The translations under genes and the position numbers were made by a program. A stretch of 64,000 nt of DNA, from NCBI GenBank assembly GCA_003993805.1, contig RSEF01000014.1, positions 4,648,509 to 4,712,508 of the forward strand, given 5' to 3'. Shown here piece after piece: positions 28,201-37,200 of this stretch. The notes under the pieces were generated by a model. The model did not search any database. It saw only the letters and a program-made list of their open reading frames with translations, and was not told the DNA's origin. Origin of the DNA: Himantopus leucocephalus. Lineage: Eukaryota; Chordata; Aves; Charadriiformes; Recurvirostridae. Every line of letters begins with the position of its first letter. Within the stretch, counting starts at the first letter, position 1.

Positions 28201-31044
28201 TATTCACTAAGCTTTGTACTTAGTATATTCATTCAAATAGTATATTCACTAAGCTCTGCCTTAAAAGTCTTCAGGAAGAAATGAGTAATTATTTCTGCTA
28301 ACCTGATGTATCTCTTTTGAGGTGGCAGCATTCTGAGTACTCGCTGTTCTGAAACCCATGAGACCAAAACAGCATTAATTAGCCTCTTTGGAGTTCCTTT
28401 GTGGTACTTCTCTCAGTCTCCCAGAGTGGTGATACAGGTAATAAAAAGCCAAGTAAACAAATTCAGCAACGTTATTTTGTGTTGAGTAGTTTGGATTGGT
28501 TTTTTGGATGCTGGATGTTTGTCTGTAATATATTGGGGGGCACGGGTATTCTGAACTATGTTCCCAAGAGTGGGATTCTGCTGGTAGTTCCTGGGCACTG
28601 CTGAAGTCCTGCGCTAGCAAAATGAAGACCCTTGTAGGAGGCTTGGGCAGTGCCTTGGACTTCTGCAAAGCGGGAGCACTGGGAGGGTTCCTGTTGAGAA
28701 GTAACCTCAAGGTGGGTCTTCAAAACACTGCCGGTAGTTCAGGTGGATATTGTAGAATCATAGACTGGTTTGGGTTGGAAGGGACCTTAAAGACCATCTG
28801 GTTCCAACTCCCCTGCCCTGGGCAGGGACACCTCCCACCAGCCCAGGTATGCTGTCTTCCTGAAAAGTTCTACCAAACAGATTATATTCTGCCACTTGCT
28901 GTTGTCCTGCTTTACTTACTAAACTGTTTTTCTCAACCCACAAGGGGTTTTTTCCCTCCTTTTTCTCCCTCTTCTCCCTACCCTACGAAGGAGAGTGAGT
29001 GTNTCCTCCTTTTTCTCCCTACCCTACGAAGGAGAGTGAGCATGTGGTTGTGTGGTGCTTAGTTGTTGTGGTTTAACCCCAGCCAGCATCTATCTAAGAC
29101 TGTCCCTAATANCCCTCCTTTTTCTCCCTCTTCTCCCTACCCTACGAAGGAGAGTGAGTGTGTGGTTGTGTGGTGCTTAGTTGTCGTGGTTTAACCCCAG
29201 CCAGCATCTATCTAAGACTGTCCCTAATAAATCAGAATTCATTATGACTTTTTATTACTAAAAAAATCATTACAAAATGCTTGTGGTTGTTGTTGTGTCC
29301 CATCCTGTTCTCTCCCTCTTCTTCCTGTTTAGCCGGACATGTATCCAGGAAACTGCTGGGCTTTCAAAGGATCACAGGGGTATCTTGTAGTTAGACTGTC
29401 AATGAAGATCTATCCAACTGCCTTTACAGTGGAACATGTACCAAAAACACTTTCACCAGCAGGAAACATCACCAGTGCCCCTAGGAACTTTGCAGTATAT
29501 GTAAGTCTGTCTGTGAACTTAAGTTGATGTTTGTGTGCATAAAGAATATTTGTGTTACGTATTTGGGAAAATAATGACTTAAGGGAGGACCACTAAGAAG
29601 AGAAACCGTTTCTGCTGTTGCTCTTAAAATTGTTTATATTTTTTTTAATGAGCTTGGAGTTTAGAAGTAAGTGTTGCAAGTAATTTTGGGGAGTTGTTTC
29701 TTTTTTCTTGCTTCATACAGTAGTAAACACTTTTAGAGGGAGATAATGGTTTTAATTTGGTGTAGTTCTTTCATACATATTAACTGTTCCATCCTTCCTC
29801 CACCCCCAACCCCCCCGTTTTGGCTTTTCTATGATGTGCCTTAAATCCTTTGAATTGATTTTAACTAGCACCACAGTTGCTCAGGCATGACTGCAGAACA
29901 GGAGACCACAGGCTGCATCAGAGTATAGATGTGATNGAACAGGACACCACAGGCTGCATCAGAGTATAGATGTGATGTCTGCGAACTCTGTCTAGTTCTT
30001 TTAAATGCTTAAGCAGTCATCTGCAAACATCTGAATCTTGACTTCTGTTGTGTTTATAACCTTGATGTTTTCTTGTTCGTTTGTCCTGAGCAGTTAATGT
30101 TGCATACTGTGGTAGTGGGTTTGCTGTGGAAATCAAGGGGTTTGACCATGAAAACATACAAACATAGCACACCTACTTGCAGTGCAGGAAACTCAAATAC
30201 AGAGCTGTGCCTGAACAAGCATGAAGTTACACAGGAGACATTCTGGTTTGATAGACTTGAGTGCTGTCTCTTTTGATAGACTTGAGTGCTGTCTGCTGAT
30301 GCTCCGTTCTGTAGGCATGCTGTTGGTTTGGGTTTGATTGCAAATTTTACAGAGAAAAAACCTTTATCCTGTTGTTACAGGGTCTAGATGATGAATATCA
30401 AGAAGAAGGCAAGCTTCTAGGACAGTATGTCTATGATCAAGATGGAGAACCGCTGCAGATGTTCCCAGTGCTGGTAAGTCTGGAGGACAACATTTAAACT
30501 GTCAGGAGAAAGATACTGGTATTTTCTATGGTAGTGCGCAATGAGCAGTGAAGGAAAAAGGCCTCGTTCTCTGGGCTCTGTAGAAATTGAGGTAGAAACT
30601 GCCTCAAAACCTATGGTCTAAAATAGATATGGTCTAAATAGAGGAGAGGAAAAGTTTGTGCCATCTAGACACAAACGGTGTGAAGATGGTGAAGGTACGA
30701 AGAGTCTGCTTTGTGCTTCTTGAGCGAGTTTCGTGCTGCTCCTGACTCCCTTCACAAGTAACTGGCTGTAAGGCAAGGGGGGGTCTGTTCAAAGCGGCAC
30801 AAGTTCCCAAGGCACGCCGTAGTTGTTAACAACAGTGGCGCTTGCAGGAATCCAAGAAGGCAACTTCAGTTGCACCTGTTGATACTAGAAACCTAACTCT
30901 GGTTCCTGTGTTTGCTTTTTCCTTCTGCAGGAGAAAAGTGAAAACGCATTCCAAATAGTGGAACTGAGAATTCTTTCTAACTGGGGCCATGCAGTATATA
31001 CATGCCTTTATCGGTTCAGAGTGCATGGGGAACCTGCCGAATAA
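7222..31044 (+). CDS. SUN1: SUN1, SUN domain LINC-complex protein (22 coding exons)
   Basis: SUN1 spans the inner nuclear membrane and binds KASH proteins (nesprins) in the perinuclear space, coupling lamina and telomeres to the cytoskeleton. Coding exons: 7222-7298, 13882-14076, 14414-14604, 15736-15762, 15868-16062, 17831-17953, 18986-19069, 19388-19498, 20923-21021, 21684-21777, 21891-21949, 23181-23326, 23480-23704, 24210-24296, 24711-24754, 25807-25942, 26842-27096, 27733-27817, 28322-28437, 29333-29500, 30381-30473, 30931-31044. They sum to 2724 nt (907 residues plus stop), close to long mouse SUN1 isoforms. All junctions are GT-AG and keep frame. The start [20 protein letters not shown] is diagnostic of SUN1; the ATG has A at -3 and G at +4. 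The order is an N-terminal lamin-binding region, CxxC zinc-binding segments, hydrophobic and transmembrane segments, a coiled coil, and a C-terminal SUN domain ending in HGEPAE. No frameshift or premature stop was seen. Several exons are probably optional. Confidence 0.97.
7299..13881 (+). other. SUN1: SUN1 intron after first coding exon
   Basis: A 6.6-kb AT-rich intron. The only element I recognise is a CR1 fragment at 12122-12475. A short ACTAAC-rich repetition lies at about 8430-8480. No coding sequence or RNA gene was identified. Confidence 0.75.
12122..12475 (+). mobile_element. CR1 LINE 3' fragment (plus orientation)
   Basis: The sequence follows the typical CR1 3' region in order: GGAGGCTGAGGGGAGACCTT, a block around TACAGCTCCCTGAAAGGAG, GTTCTTCCCC, GGAGGTGTTTAACAGACGGG, then TTGGACTCAATGGCCCTGAA and TTTTCCAACCTAA. 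It ends without the clear 8-bp terminal repeats. It is 5'-truncated, as most avian CR1 copies are. It lies in sense orientation inside a SUN1 intron. Confidence 0.9.
15736..21021 (+). other. SUN1: SUN1 block of six symmetric phase-1 exons
   Basis: Exons 15736-15762 (27 nt), 15868-16062 (195), 17831-17953 (123), 18986-19069 (84), 19388-19498 (111) and 20923-21021 (99) each start and end in phase 1 and are multiples of three, so any subset can be skipped without a frameshift. They encode roughly residues 155-367. Visible features are a CSDC motif near residue 191, a hydrophobic segment ([20 protein letters not shown]) in the third exon, a CDDCKGKKH motif across the fourth/fifth exon junction, and another hydrophobic stretch ([13 protein letters not shown]) in the sixth. 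The same region is alternatively spliced in mammalian Sun1, where short human forms lack part of it. Confidence 0.9.
16063..17830 (+). other. SUN1: SUN1 intron with (ATT)n microsatellite
   Basis: A non-coding intron. A short ATT/TAT microsatellite lies near 16262-16285. Nothing else is recognisable. The introns at 19499-20922 and 21950-23180 are likewise plain AT-rich sequence. Confidence 0.6.
21684..23326 (+). other. SUN1: SUN1 transmembrane exons
   Basis: Three exons (21684-21777, 21891-21949, 23181-23326; about residues 368-467) encode the membrane anchor and the start of the lumenal region. The main hydrophobic helix, [19 protein letters not shown], is split by the intron after 21949. 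Basic residues (KRCLPK) precede it on the nucleoplasmic side and a charged lumenal segment ([10 protein letters not shown]) follows, consistent with the type II topology of SUN proteins. Confidence 0.9.
23480..27096 (+). other. SUN1: SUN1 lumenal coiled-coil exons
   Basis: Exons 23480-23704, 24210-24296, 24711-24754, 25807-25942 and 26842-27096 (about residues 468-716) encode heptad-like Leu/Glu/Lys-rich sequence, such as [15 protein letters not shown]. In the family this region forms trimeric coiled coils that space the SUN domain away from the membrane and regulate its trimerisation. The first, second and last of these exons are phase 0-0. Confidence 0.9.
24515..24570. repeat. AT microsatellite in SUN1 intron
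   Basis: A tract of TATATATTATT/ATAATAT-type sequence lies in the intron between 24297 and 24710. It is low complexity with no coding content. Confidence 0.8.
27452..27680. repeat. Near-identical 114-bp direct duplication around an N
   Basis: About 114 bp ending at 27565 is repeated immediately after the N at 27566, with only a few differences. The copies share TGGCCTCTGTCTTGACAGAG and the end TTTATCACTTGT. The repeat lies in the SUN1 intron between 27096 and 27733 and does not touch an exon. An unmerged contig overlap is more likely than a real tandem repeat. Confidence 0.85.
28751..28850 (-). mobile_element. CR1 LINE 3' fragment (minus orientation)
   Basis: The sequence reads TAGAATCATAGACTGGTTTG, then GGGTTGGAAGGGACCTTAAA, and ends near GGGACACCTCCCACCAGCCC. 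This is the reverse complement of the CR1 3' end. It is a short truncated copy in a SUN1 intron, antisense to the gene. Confidence 0.88.
28955..29232. mobile_element. LTR-like repeat fragment in up to three copies
   Basis: A block containing CCCTACGAAGGAGAGTGAG, GTGTGGTGCTTAGTTG and TGTGGTTTAACCCCAGCCAG appears in repeated copies separated by Ns at 29003 and 29112. The GTGGTTTAACCCCAGCC motif resembles termini of endogenous-retrovirus LTRs widespread in neoavian genomes; this is recalled pattern matching, not a search result. No retroviral gene is visible, so at most a solo fragment remains. Copy number is probably inflated by assembly joins. Confidence 0.5.
29898..29975. repeat. 38-bp direct duplication around an N
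   Basis: A segment containing CCACAGGCTGCATCAGAGTA occurs on both sides of the N at 29936 with a single-base difference. It is intronic in SUN1, between 29500 and 30381, and looks like an assembly overlap. A separate 20-bp direct repeat without an N lies at 30250-30269 and 30275-30294. Confidence 0.8.
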
Positions 31045-32710
31045 TCTCCGACACTACAGATGGGTTGTTTTGTTGTTGTACATTTTGTTCTCAATTTGTA
31101 TATACCGGGAAGCCTAGAACACTGGAATCTTTAAAGGACGAGGATGCAAGATACATACTGCAGAACTATTGATCCTCTGATAAAGGCAGAAGACTGTCAG
31201 CAGAACTGTATAAAAAATAACTTTTACTTGCTCTAATGCTCAGCTTGTAATTGCCAGTTAGCTTTATTTTGGTGTCCATGCTGAGAGAAATAATGCATGC
31301 GAACTGCTCTGGTTCCTAAAGCCCAGTTGGCAAACAGGTGACACCTATTTTATTACAAATGAATGTATAGGGTTTTGGGGTGGTTTTTGGTTTTGTTTGG
31401 TTTTCTTTTTTTTTTTTTTGGAAGAATAAACCACACTTTCTGCAACTAGGAATCTGGTTTTTTTAAATCCAGGACTTAACTGCATACTTCTGTTAGCTGG
31501 GCACCATGAGCCAAAAACTGTGGTACATTTTAACCACTGCGCGTGGCTGAAGGTGTCCTTCAGTTGACCCTTGGTGTTGACCTTTTTGGTGGATCCCAAA
31601 GGGCTTCTTTGATACCTGTTGAATATGATAAATATTACTGTCAGGGAAAGTTAACACAACCAAAACTAGTTTAAACACCAGCGACTGAGAATGCTTTACT
31701 GTAACTTGTGGCCATGAATTGCTCTAAAAGTCAGGGATAACTTTAAGTTATTTTAAGGGTTTTTACCATAGCAACTTGGCCAGCTTGTTCTTCTTCGGTG
31801 TTAATTCCAAATCGACCTTGATGTACTGACTAACTGGATCAGAGACGATAAGCCTGCTAAATTGCTTAGTAAACCTTAGCATAGAGCAGTTAGATCACTT
31901 TTAACAAACTAAGATTGTTTCTTTGGGTCAAGAATTCCTTAAGCTGGTTCATTGTTACACTCAGTAAATGCTGTATTGTGAGAATACCGCAGGTGTGTCT
32001 TCCACACGCTGCAAAACCTCACTACTCCGCACACGGGTGGTCTCGAGATCCTCCCAGAAACCTCCCTCGGTGTCGGACGACCAGTTCCAGAAGCAACATT
32101 TCCGTGTCGAGTGCGAGGAGAGCGCTGACCGCCCGCCTCGGCATTGCCACCCTGAAGATCCTTCTCAGAAAAGATCCCTGGAATGTACTTGTATGCAGAA
32201 TTTTTATCTTGCCGTTACAATGCATTTTATAACACACGAACTGTTAACATGTGGGACTGCTGACTGGTTTTCTGAATAGTTATGTATGTTGCACAACAGT
32301 CCTCGAATGTTTATAAAAAAAAAAATCTCCATGTGANTCTCCATGTGAAGAACTTCTGTTTCACTTAAGCTAGAGACAGAACCTATGGCCTGCGCAGAGG
32401 AGTTAGATTACATGTGTACAGGTGTTTTCATACTACAGGTTACATATTTAAAATTAGAGTTATCCTGTATAAATTGAAATTAGGTAGCCGGGGTGGGAAT
32501 ATTTTGAATAACACTAACTTATTTTTAAAAAAGCAAGATAGGACTTTGTGCAATGTATTTTTGTAAATGCTTTTCAAAATGTCTGTTATTCTTCGCTGCC
32601 TCCAAACTGACGAGATGCTATTGAGATGTTTAAATAAAGAGTTTTAATTTTTGAAAGTGCATGTAATATTTGAAACAAGAAATAAAGCTGCTTTTCTGTA
32701 TTTTTTTTGA
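31045..32710 (+). other. SUN1: SUN1 3' UTR
   Basis: Non-coding sequence follows the TAA stop at 31042-31044. It contains an early AATAAA-type hexamer near 31424 and a closely spaced pair at 32633-32638 and 32681-32686, so a main 3' end near 32700 and a possible short form near 31450 are predicted. A small duplication (TCTCCATGTGA on both sides of the N at 32337) lies inside it. Confidence 0.8.
32633..32686 (+). terminator. SUN1: SUN1 distal polyadenylation signals
   Basis: Two AATAAA hexamers, 32633-32638 and 32681-32686, lie just before sequence that turns GC-rich. A T-rich stretch (32701-32708) follows the second at the distance expected of a downstream element. Confidence 0.75.
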
Positions 32711-33049
32711 CCACCTGCTTAAATAACTGAGGACATCAGAGTCTGTCAAGTGAAGATGAATTATTCCCCCTTCCCCAAAGGGACCCCGAGGGCTGGGGTG
32801 AGCCGCGGGCTGGGGCTGCGCGGGGGGCGCACTGCGGGATATCCTTCTTGAAGAAAAAACCCCAGAAGTTGGTAGTTGCTTGATGCTTTGCAGCTATTTG
32901 CAATGCAGTTTCAAAAGGTCCTGGTCTGATTTTTGTTGCGGAGTGGGGTTTTGGGTTTTTTTTTTCCCCTATTTCCTCGGCCTTGTCTCCGCGTCCCTGA
33001 GGCACGGCCGGACTGCGCTCCCTTGCCCTGCCCGCAAACCCCAGATTGG

Positions 33050-34260
33050 CCATAGTCTACTTTTTCCGTGGCTGGGTGACGCAGCAGGCTGTCTCTGACG
33101 CAGCGGGCCGGCCGTGACGGCGCTGGGGGTTAACGCCCCCCGTCCCCGCCCGGGCGCGGCCCCGCCGCCGCCGCCCGCCCTTCCCGCCCTCTCCTGAGGG
33201 GAGACGGGCGGTTCNCCCCCCCCCCCCCGGCCCCGCCCGCGGGGCGCCACGTGACGCAGCGCGCGGCCGCGCCCCCTTGAGCCTCGCCGGCCGCCGTCGG
33301 AGCGGGCGGAAGCCGGGCACGCGAGGCGCGCGGCGGCGGGGCTGCTGCGCCTGCGCCCTCCCCTCCCCTCCCCTCCCTCCCCCTCCTCCGCGCTGATGGC
33401 GGCGGCGATTATGGCGGCGGAGCAGGAAGCCGCGAAAGGCGGCGGCAGGAACCGCGGCGGCGTGCAGCGCGTGGAGGGCAAGCTGCGCGCCAGCGTCGAG
33501 AAGGGCGACTACTACGAGGCGCACCAGATGTACCGGACGCTCTTCTTCAGGTAGGGCCCGGCCCGGCCCGCCGCCCTGCCCCTCCCCCGCACGGCCTTCC
33601 AGAGCCTTCCCACGCAACCTACCCTGCCGCCGCGCCCACGCCCGCTCCCCATTGGCCGCCGCTCCTGCCCATCTCCGCCTCCTGCTCTCTCATTGGGCCG
33701 CGGGGGGGCGGGGTGGGGCGGGTACGTGCCGCCGAGGGTAGGGCGAGCGGCGCCGGCCCGAGCTGGGCCTGGGCCCGGCCTGGGGGCAGCGGGCGGCCCG
33801 CGGGTGGCTCCGGCCCGGCCCGGCCGCTTCCCCGCTCCCTCCGGCCCGGCAACCGCGGGAGGGGCGCGGCGGCCGTGCGAGCAGAGGGCTCGGGGGCGGC
33901 GCGGGGAGCCGCTGCTCGCCGGGGTTTGAAGGTGAACTCCGGCCGGGCTGAGGGAGGGCGCCCGGCGGGGGGGCTCCCTGCCGCCGCCTCCCGGGGGAGC
34001 ACCGGCCCGGCCCCGTGACGTGCAGGGGGCGCGTTGCGTCATACTTGAAGCTGTCAGGGACGGAGCTAAATTTCGCCCCCCCCCGTAGTCCTCAAACGTC
34101 CCTTTGGCGGCCCGAGGGGCCCAGCGAGCGTGTGTCCCCCCCCGCCAGGCGGNCACCCCCCGGGCCGGGCCCGCCGCCTGTCCCACCTCCAGGGCCGTCC
34201 AGGAGCTCCTCGGGCCCTCCTGACAGCCTCAGCTCTGGCAGCTTGTTTTGAACGTCAGCC
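33050..34260 (+). promoter_or_regulatory. GET4: GET4 CpG-island promoter
   Basis: A CpG-rich block covers the GET4 first exon and the start of intron 1; no TATA box is evident. An E-box (CACGTG, 33248-33253) sits within GCCACGTGAC, one base from the TFEB/USF-type palindrome. Two inverted CCAAT boxes (ATTGG at 33651-33655 and 33692-33696) lie 41 bp apart in intron 1. CRE-like sites occur at 34016-34023 (TGACGTGC) and 34035-34042 (TGCGTCAT). Ns at 33215 (in a poly-C run) and 34153 mark unresolved GC-rich bases. Confidence 0.8.
33077..33260 (+). promoter_or_regulatory. GET4: Cluster of four TGACnnnGC (ARE/MARE-like) motifs
   Basis: Exact TGACGCAGC occurs at 33077-33085, 33096-33104 and 33252-33260, and TGACGGCGC at 33115-33123. 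The first three motifs start exactly 19 bp apart. TGACnnnGC is the core of the antioxidant response element bound by NRF2/small-MAF dimers. TGACGCAGC differs by one base from the TGACTCAGC half of a T-MARE. The last copy overlaps the E-box. The motifs are seen directly; use by NRF2, MAF or CREB/ATF factors is inference. Confidence 0.6.
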
Positions 34261-37200
34261 TGGCTGCCAGGGGGGTTGTTTCAGGGTTTTAAGGTTTTGG
34301 GTTGATGCTCAGCCGGGAAACGGGGCCGCCCTGTTGCGGGGTAGTCCCCCTCTGGTACCACTTCAGGGAAGGGGCAGCTCTCGGAACGACGATAATCAGC
34401 TGCGCGGAGGGATTTTATGAGAATAGATTCGAATTGATGTAATATTTGTGTACATGACAATGACTTAAGTAGAGCAGGCCTAGGCATTTATTCAGAAATG
34501 GTAATACTGCCTGTTATGTCATAAGAAACTATTTTTATTGCAAAACTTTTTTAGATTTTTTTTTTACTTTTCCCATCTGCTGCGGTGGTCACCCTTTCTC
34601 TCATCAAAATTTAAAACGTACCGTGCCTGGAGGTGCTTAGCAGACGGGCAGACGTGGTGCTGAGGGTTTAGTGGTGGGTTTGGCAGTGTCAAGGTCGATG
34701 GTTGGTCACAGCGATCTTAAAGGTCCCTTCCAACCTGGACGATTCTATGCAGGCCCTGGCCTTCAGGGGCACAGGATAAGGTATTTCTTCCAGGGGTTTC
34801 TCTGGTTGACCCCGCTTTGTTTACTTGTGGCTCTGGTAGGGGAGGGCAGGTGGGAAAGCTGCCTTCTGCGTCAGGGTACCTCACCTGTCTGTCAGCTCTC
34901 CTCAGAGCCCCTCGGAGGTGGAATGGGAGTGGGCCTGTGGGTATCTACAGAAAAATAGCGGCCAGGCATGTGGGGAAGAGGGACCTTGGTGCATAGCCCT
35001 ACTGCTGCTCCCAGTGTCCTGCCCTGTGTACCAAGCACCGTTAAATAAAGCACTGGTGTTCTGCCGTAGCCTTCTGATGGGATCAGCAAGGGCACCATCT
35101 AGGCCTTAAGACTTAAATTGTATTTGAGAATAAATCTGAATTTAAGACAAAGCATGGCCTATTTTATAGTAAGGATTATGTGATGTGATGGCTGCAGTGG
35201 CGGGAGATGACTTGGCTCAGCAGGCCACTTCTCATCCAGTCTTCTGAATGTATTAACTCACATTCTTTGCTTAAGCCTCCCTGAATTAATTTGGAATCAA
35301 AGATCCTGCCTTTTCCATTTTAAATGCAAGAGAAAGAAGGTGCTCAATTAAATGAAAAGGTGACATTTGCATAGCTAGGAAGAGGGTTTCCTTCTAGGCG
35401 AAAAGATGTAATGAGACTGTGAAATTTGTTTGGAAAGTCACCGAGGCCAAAAAAGAGTCCTGGATAGTCTTGTTTGTCCTCTGTAAAATGTATGTTAAAT
35501 GTCAGCAGTTTTCCAGAGACACATTAACATGGAGTGAGATGATCTCAGCTGCGGAATTGTAGTTGGGATAGCCAGTGCTTATGTGTTTTAAATTACAGCA
35601 GCCTGTAAAACATTAGTCTGTTCTGTCATGAGTTGTGTGTTAAACTTGAAATCCTGACTCAGAGCTTCAGAAGTCATAAACTGAGATGTATGTGAGGGTG
35701 GAGGAAGGGAAGAAGTGGAGGAGGAAAGATTACCGTAAGCCTGCCTCCTGCAGAGTTCTTATCCCTCCCTGTGATCCACGGGGCAGGTGGAAAACTGCTG
35801 TTCCTGCCTGACCCCCAGCAGCGAGTCCGGTGCTCCTCCGGACAGGAGTGTCCGTGCCGGTGGGGGTACTGTACGGGCTGGCTGGGTTGAGCTCTGCTCT
35901 GTTTATGATTTGGCGATGGAGTCAAACTTCCAAGTTTAACATCACTGTTTCAGTTATATTGGCATCTGTTTTCCTGATGCTTGTAGGTATTTTTTCTGGT
36001 AGGAATAATCTGTTCCAGCATTTCTCCCAGTCTAAATACCATTTAGATCAATGTCATGAATATTTACTATTAAAAAACCTTTTGTAATAAAAGTTCTTTT
36101 TTAAAAAAAATCCCAACTCTTTTAAATGTATTTTATGTTGTAAAGCTGTTTTCAGCATCTTTTAGTATCTGCTGTAATATTCCCAGATTAGGAGCTCCCA
36201 AGTAGCATTGGGAATCTTCTGGAAGTGGAATTTTTGGAAGTGTATCCACACTGAGATTTGGAGCCAAATGCCTGAGTAGCAAACCTGGGTGTGAGGCCAA
36301 CTGTAAAAATGTCGGAGCTGCCGATCCATTTGACTAACGTGTGGAGCATTTACTATGGTGATTTCAAGTCTCAATTGTGGAGGTTACTTTTTCCAAAAAC
36401 CCACCCTCGTGCCGTCCGTTATTACAGTTCTGCTGACTGTTTTGGATGAAAGGCCTTGGGGTTTCTGGAAGACGGTGAGCAGGGTGGGAGGACTATCTCC
36501 TCCCTTGTTTGTTGTCTGATCTGATTTTACCAGTAGGACCTGTCCCTGGGACTGCCACGTGTGATGGGAGTCTCACCCGCAGCACAAGAGCTTTTGGGAT
36601 CCACTGTTGCTCATTTTCCTTCGGGTTAGTGTGACCCCTCCATGCCCACACTGTCCCACCGCTCCCCTGACTGCTTCACTCCCAGAACCACCGACCCCTC
36701 GGTGTTGTCCCGTGGGGACGCTCGTGCGTTGGGTCTGCTCTATGGGGGGGCCTTGCTGCTGCAGGAGCAGGGAGCGGAGCCGGGGGAAACAGAGGCACGG
36801 CACGACCAGGTGTCGTAGAGGACAAAATTAATATTGCAAATACTAAAGCAGTGCGGGAGAACTGACGTCTTATCTTTTTGATATGAGCAAATTGGCAGCT
36901 GTTATTAACTACTCAGAAAACAGACTTGTTGAGAAGCAGTTAAGAGAAATGGAAATTGGAAACTCTATCTGCTGCCGCACCTTAACTGCTTTTACTGGAA
37001 ATGCTGCGTTCATAATCTAGAGATGTGACTATCTGAGACCTTTAGTTACCGTGGTACGAGGCTCCTGCTCTTGAGGGAACCGTTGGGAATAAATTCTTTT
37101 ATTCTTCGTTTCTTGGTTAACTCTCAAGTGAGGAAGGTGGAAGCTGCAGCAGGTGTGTTTTGAAGCATTATATTTGAGAGACCAGATGTTTTTCTTTTAT

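Larger units (their letters stand above)
27733..31044 (+). other. SUN1: SUN1 SUN-domain exons
   Basis: Exons 27733-27817, 28322-28437, 29333-29500, 30381-30473 and 30931-31044 (about residues 717-907) encode the trimerising SUN domain. Visible hallmarks are DFALESGG, then the STRCSE segment whose cysteine (about residue 753) corresponds to the SUN2 cysteine that forms a disulfide with KASH peptides. Next come [53 protein letters not shown], and the end [19 protein letters not shown]. The NCW and YTC cysteines match the conserved intramolecular pair. The domain looks intact. Confidence 0.96.

Noticed and set aside
28200..28260. Repeat of TAGTATATTCACTAAGCT as a possible regulatory element
   Set aside because: It is a simple local duplication in AT-rich intron sequence with no further evidence of function.
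32969..34186. Several 100-224 residue minus-strand frames over the GET4 promoter
   Set aside because: They are GC-rich promoter artefacts antisense to the confirmed GET4 first exon, with Ala/Arg/Pro/Gly bias.
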